In this document: positions 7,676 to 9,876 of the stretch, in pieces
Layout of the letters: each line of letters starts with the position of its first letter
Numbering within the stretch: position 1 is the first letter of the stretch
From: Ignavibacteriales bacterium
Lineage (GTDB): Bacteria > Bacteroidota > Ignavibacteria > Ignavibacteriales > Melioribacteraceae
Direction of reading: 5' to 3'
Length of the DNA stretch: 9,876 nucleotides
Assembly: GCA_007280825.1 (NCBI GenBank)
Contig: QYQI01000112.1
Coordinates: 1-9,876, forward strand
Notes under the pieces: generated by a model
The model's database searches: none
Told to the model about the DNA's origin: nothing
The model's input: the letters and a program-made list of their open reading frames with translations, nothing else
Program-made: the position numbers and the translations under genes

Positions 7676-8652
7676 CAAATAAATCCTTCTCAGAAATTAC
7701 ACACCCGATTGAAGACGAACTTTCGAAATTTAGTGAGCTCTTCAAGCAATCCTTAAAATCGAAAGTTACCTTATTAGAATTAGTAACAAGATATATTCTA
7801 AAGCAAAAAGGGAAAAAAATTAGGCCTATCTTAGTTCTACTTTCAAGTGATTTATGCGGCGGAATATCTGAACGCAGTTATCGAGGTGCTACTTTAGTAG
7901 AATTACTTCATACAGCCACTTTAGTTCACGATGATGTTGTTGATAATGCAGAAACAAGAAGAAATTTTCCTTCGATCAATGCTGTTTGGAAGAATAAGAT
8001 TGCTGTATTGATGGGTGATTATTTATTGGCTCGCGGTTTAATGCTTGCAGTAGATGGAAACGATTTTGATTTTCTCAGAGTAATAACAAATACAGTTAAG
8101 AGAATGTCGGAAGGGGAATTGCTGCAGATTAGTAAAACAAGAAAATTAGATATAGATGAAGAAACATATTTTAGGATTATTTCCGATAAGACTGCATCGC
8201 TTCTATCAACATGCTGTGAAATAGGGGCGCGTGCGTCTACTGATGATGAAAAAAAGATAACTGCCATTAAGGAATTTGGTGAAAACCTTGGTATAGCATT
8301 TCAAATCCGCGATGACATTTTAGATTTCATCGGTACTAAAAATATATTCGGCAAATCGCTCGGTGCTGATATCAAGGAAAAGAAAATAACACTTCCATTA
8401 ATATATGCGTTAAAAAACGCACCTCAAGAAGAATCAAAAAAAATCATTAATTTACTAAAGAGTAAAGAGAGAAAAACAAAGGTAGATGTTGTAATAAAGT
8501 TTGTTAAGATGTATGAAGGTATAAAATACTCTGAAAAAGTTGCTCTTGAATATTCTAATACGGCTTTATCTAAATTAGAACAGTTTCAGATATCCGAGTC
8601 ACGATTATCATTAGAGTCTTTAGTGAGTTTTGTTGTCGAAAGAAAAAATTAG
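7672..8652 (+). CDS. Long-chain trans-polyprenyl diphosphate synthase
   Basis: This class I prenyltransferase condenses isopentenyl diphosphate units onto an allylic diphosphate. In this setting it probably makes the side chain of menaquinone. The 326-residue protein has KGKKIRP (47-52), the first Asp-rich motif LVHDDVVDNAETRRN (Asp87, Asp88, Asp91), MGDYLLARG, and the second Asp-rich motif FQIRDDILDF (Asp214, Asp215, Asp218). The residues four and five before the first Asp (Thr83, Ala82) are small rather than aromatic, which in this family favours long products (about C35-C45) over C15-C20. That chain length is inferred. Start is TTG 7672, sharing TTGA with the tatC stop, which suggests translational coupling; no in-frame ATG lies before the first Asp-rich motif. 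Symbols such as ispB or hepT/sdsA cannot be chosen from sequence alone. Confidence 0.92.
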   Translation: MTNKSFSEITHPIEDELSKFSELFKQSLKSKVTLLELVTRYILKQKGKKIRPILVLLSSDLCGGISERSYRGATLVELLHTATLVHDDVVDNAETRRNFPSINAVWKNKIAVLMGDYLLARGLMLAVDGNDFDFLRVITNTVKRMSEGELLQISKTRKLDIDEETYFRIISDKTASLLSTCCEIGARASTDDEKKITAIKEFGENLGIAFQIRDDILDFIGTKNIFGKSLGADIKEKKITLPLIYALKNAPQEESKKIINLLKSKERKTKVDVVIKFVKMYEGIKYSEKVALEYSNTALSKLEQFQISESRLSLESLVSFVVERKN

Positions 8653-8660
8653 ATAAAATT

Positions 8661-8683
8661 ATTTTTAGAAGTTAAAAATTTTT
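8661..8683 (+). terminator. Weak AT-only hairpin, possible terminator
   Basis: ATTTTTA (8661-8667) pairs with TAAAAAT (8673-8679) over a five-base loop, followed by T residues to 8683, nine bases after the stop of the polyprenyl synthase gene. The stem contains no G-C pair, so stability is low. It partly overlaps the -33 box of the next promoter. Confidence 0.3.
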
Positions 8684-8710
8684 GATTTTAAATTTCGTTT
8701 CTTATCTTTG
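8681..8710 (+). promoter_or_regulatory. Bacteroidota-type promoter for the act operon
   Basis: TTTG at 8681-8684, an 18-base spacer, then TATCTTTG at 8703-8710 exactly matches TAnnTTTG. Start near 8717 would give a leader of about 115 bases before actA, long for this window. The leader contains a small hairpin, TAGC-GAAA-GCTA (8758-8769), with a GNRA-type loop, and no riboswitch I recognise. Confidence 0.55.
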
Positions 8711-8833
8711 GCAGTAATTTTTTAGCTAATTGTATATCTTATCTCTTTAATAATTTCTAGCGAAAGCTAAGCTAAATAACTCAAGAAAGATTCCAATAAA
8801 ACGATCTGTTAATTATACTATTACAGGTATTCA

Positions 8834-9403
8834 ATGAAGAGAACGGTACTGGATTATGCACTCAAGATTCGCCTCCCGTTAACATTATTTGTTGTAGCAA
8901 TATCTTTCATATTAACTTTTTATTTCTCCCGTGCTGAAAGAGATAGTGTAGGATACAAACCGGAACAACCAATAAAATTCTCTCATAAACTGCATGCAGG
9001 ACAAATGGCAATTGATTGCCAGTATTGTCATATTGGAGTTACCAAAGAGAGACAAGCTTTAATTCCTTCTGTAAATATCTGCATGAACTGCCATACAATA
9101 TCACGCAAAGATAAACCTGAAATAATCAAGCTGACAAAATATTATAATGATGCTAGCATAATTCCTTGGAAGAGAATCCATAAGGTTCCGGAATACGCAT
9201 ACTTTAATCATAGTGTTCACGTAAATAAAGGAATTGATTGTGCAAGCTGCCATGGTGATGTAAAAGAAATGGATGTTGTTGAACAAGTTAAACCTTTTAC
9301 AATGACTGCTTGTTTAGATTGTCATAGAAATCCTGAAGAAAAATTACCTTATTTGAAAAATGTTAATCTTGGTCCGGAATATTGTTCGGCATGCCATAGA
9401 TAA
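8834..9403 (+). CDS. actA: Alternative complex III pentaheme cytochrome c subunit ActA
   Basis: ActA is the multiheme cytochrome c of alternative complex III, which oxidises menaquinol and passes electrons to periplasmic carriers or oxidases. The 189-residue protein has an N-terminal membrane anchor (about residues 13-31), then YKPEQPIKFSHKLHAG, as in known ActA proteins. Five CxxCH sites are present: CQYCH (62-66), CMNCH (83-87), CASCH (136-140), CLDCH (160-164) and CSACH (184-188). The last site ends one residue before the C terminus. PWKRIHKVPEYAYFNHSVHVNKGIDC between sites two and three, with VEQVKPFTM before site four, also matches the family. The anchor is uncleaved or used as a signal anchor, placing the hemes in the periplasm. 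ATG 8834 is preceded by a weak CAGG. Two genes follow with short spacing, the second being actB, which supports the assignment over other multiheme cytochromes such as NrfH-type. Confidence 0.93.
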   Translation: MKRTVLDYALKIRLPLTLFVVAISFILTFYFSRAERDSVGYKPEQPIKFSHKLHAGQMAIDCQYCHIGVTKERQALIPSVNICMNCHTISRKDKPEIIKLTKYYNDASIIPWKRIHKVPEYAYFNHSVHVNKGIDCASCHGDVKEMDVVEQVKPFTMTACLDCHRNPEEKLPYLKNVNLGPEYCSACHR

Positions 9404-9405
9404 TT

Positions 9406-9410
9406 AGGAG
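9406..9410 (+). promoter_or_regulatory. Shine-Dalgarno fixing the TTG start of the miniprotein
   Basis: AGGAG at 9406-9410 lies seven bases before TTG 9418. The small frame has no ATG, so this site is the main evidence that it is translated as a separate gene between actA and actB. Confidence 0.75.
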
Positions 9411-9417
9411 ATTTATT

Positions 9418-9603
9418 TTGATAGAATTAAGCAAGATAAATAGAAAAAGTTTTTTTGAAAAAATTGGTAAAGGCGCACTTGTGGCAGCTGTTGCATCAGT
9501 AATACCATTTAAGTTTTTTACATCAGTAGCTAAAGCATCATCAAATAAAAACATTAAAGTTAAAATTCATCCTTTTGCAGTTAAAAGAAAAGATAAGGTC
9601 TAA
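9418..9603 (+). CDS. Tat-signal-like 61-residue miniprotein in the act operon, unknown function
   Basis: I do not recognise this protein. It has 61 residues and starts at TTG 9418 behind a good Shine-Dalgarno. Residues 8-15 read NRKSFFEK, close to the Tat consensus SRRxFLK but with Arg-Lys in place of Arg-Arg. A moderately hydrophobic stretch follows (GALVAAVASVIP, 19-30), then AKA at 38-40, a plausible signal peptidase I site. Cleavage there leaves about 21 residues, strongly basic (seven Lys/Arg, one Asp) with a central KVKIHPFAVKR. If it is not cleaved, the segment could be a membrane anchor. There are no Cys residues, so no heme or iron-sulfur site. It lies 14 bases after actA and one base before the actB ATG, so it is almost certainly co-expressed with the complex. 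Possible roles are small ACIII subunit, assembly factor, or remnant of a larger Tat protein; none can be proven here. Confidence 0.68.
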   Translation: MIELSKINRKSFFEKIGKGALVAAVASVIPFKFFTSVAKASSNKNIKVKIHPFAVKRKDKV

Positions 9604-9604
9604 G

Positions 9605-9876
9605 ATGAGCGATTCCTCAAAATCATCAGATAAAAAAGAATTGTGGAAAAGTCTGAATGACTATAACAACGATCCGGAAGTTTTAAAATTTAAACATGAT
9701 GAGTTTGTTGAAGGTGTAACTGAAGAATTTGATCCTTCAAAACTTTCTGGAATTTCAAGGAGAAAATTTTTAGCTCTTCTTTCTGCTTCTGCTGCGTTCA
9801 CTGCAACTGCATGCACAAATTACCGTGATAAGGGAGAAATAATTCCTTACAACAAAAGGCCCGAAGAAGTAATGCC
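9605..9876 (+). CDS. actB: Alternative complex III iron-sulfur subunit ActB, N-terminal part (cut by window edge)
   Basis: ActB is the large periplasmic iron-sulfur subunit of ACIII, related to molybdopterin oxidoreductases. Ninety codons are present before the edge. ELWKSLNDYNNDPEVLKFKHDEFVEG (12-37) matches the extended N-terminal region that precedes the Tat signal in this family (known as the MoCo/4Fe-4S extended Tat domain). The twin-arginine motif SRRKFL is at 51-56, far from the start, followed by a hydrophobic ALLSASAAFTATAC. Cys70 fits a lipobox, and ActB is known to be lipid-anchored in the characterised Flavobacterium complex. The following EIIPYNKRPEEVM is typical of the mature start. 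ATG 9605 lies one base after the miniprotein stop, so translation is probably coupled. The cluster-binding domains are beyond the window and cannot be checked. Confidence 0.9.
   Translation, partial: MSDSSKSSDKKELWKSLNDYNNDPEVLKFKHDEFVEGVTEEFDPSKLSGISRRKFLALLSASAAFTATACTNYRDKGEIIPYNKRPEEVM

Noticed and set aside
8758..8769. TAGC-GAAA-GCTA hairpin as part of a riboswitch
   Set aside because: Only a 4-bp stem is evident, and no conserved riboswitch core can be seen around it.

Overview
This AT-rich window most likely comes from the Bacteroidota/Ignavibacteriota side of the FCB group, possibly an Ignavibacteria-like lineage. That placement is inferred from three things: two intergenic regions carry exact matches to the Bacteroidota promoter pattern (TTTG, about 20 bases, TAnnTTTG) and a third carries a near match; several proteins have Bacteroidota-type sequence signatures (SHMT, a DUF4270-like lipoprotein, an outer-membrane protein opening with a 'YSxFGIGDL' motif); and an alternative complex III (act) operon is present. 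I see no rRNA, tRNA, CRISPR array, insertion sequence or phage gene.

Layout. Positions 1-756 (minus strand) hold the N-terminal 252 codons of hutI (imidazolonepropionase, histidine degradation), cut by the window edge. A divergent 151-base intergenic region carries a good promoter for the plus strand. Positions 908-5418 form one tight plus-strand cluster with gaps of 3, 0 and 5 bases: glgA (glycogen synthase), a gmhB-like heptose-bisphosphate phosphatase, a surface-type lipoprotein with two DNRLRE/CBM96-like modules (DUF4270-like), and an outer-membrane beta-barrel protein. After a 195-base gap with a plausible promoter, positions 5614-8652 form a second packed operon: glyA, tatC (1-base gap) and a long-chain polyprenyl diphosphate synthase (4-base TTGA overlap). 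After a 181-base gap with a weak AT hairpin terminator candidate overlapping a promoter, positions 8834-9876 start an alternative complex III operon: actA (pentaheme cytochrome c), a 61-codon Tat-signal-like miniprotein, and the first 90 codons of actB, cut by the window edge.

How the genes fit together. The right half is coherent around quinone-linked respiration. The polyprenyl synthase probably supplies the side chain of menaquinone, ACIII oxidises menaquinol, and TatC belongs to the folded-protein export route that ActB (with an internal twin-arginine signal) needs. The left cluster joins storage polysaccharide synthesis, LPS-heptose precursor processing and two envelope proteins.

The most novel item is the miniprotein between actA and actB. 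It has a strong Shine-Dalgarno, a TTG start, an RK-type Tat-like signal and, if cleaved after Ala40, a very basic mature peptide of about 21 residues. I do not recognise it. Apart from it, this is mostly an ordinary housekeeping and respiratory region.
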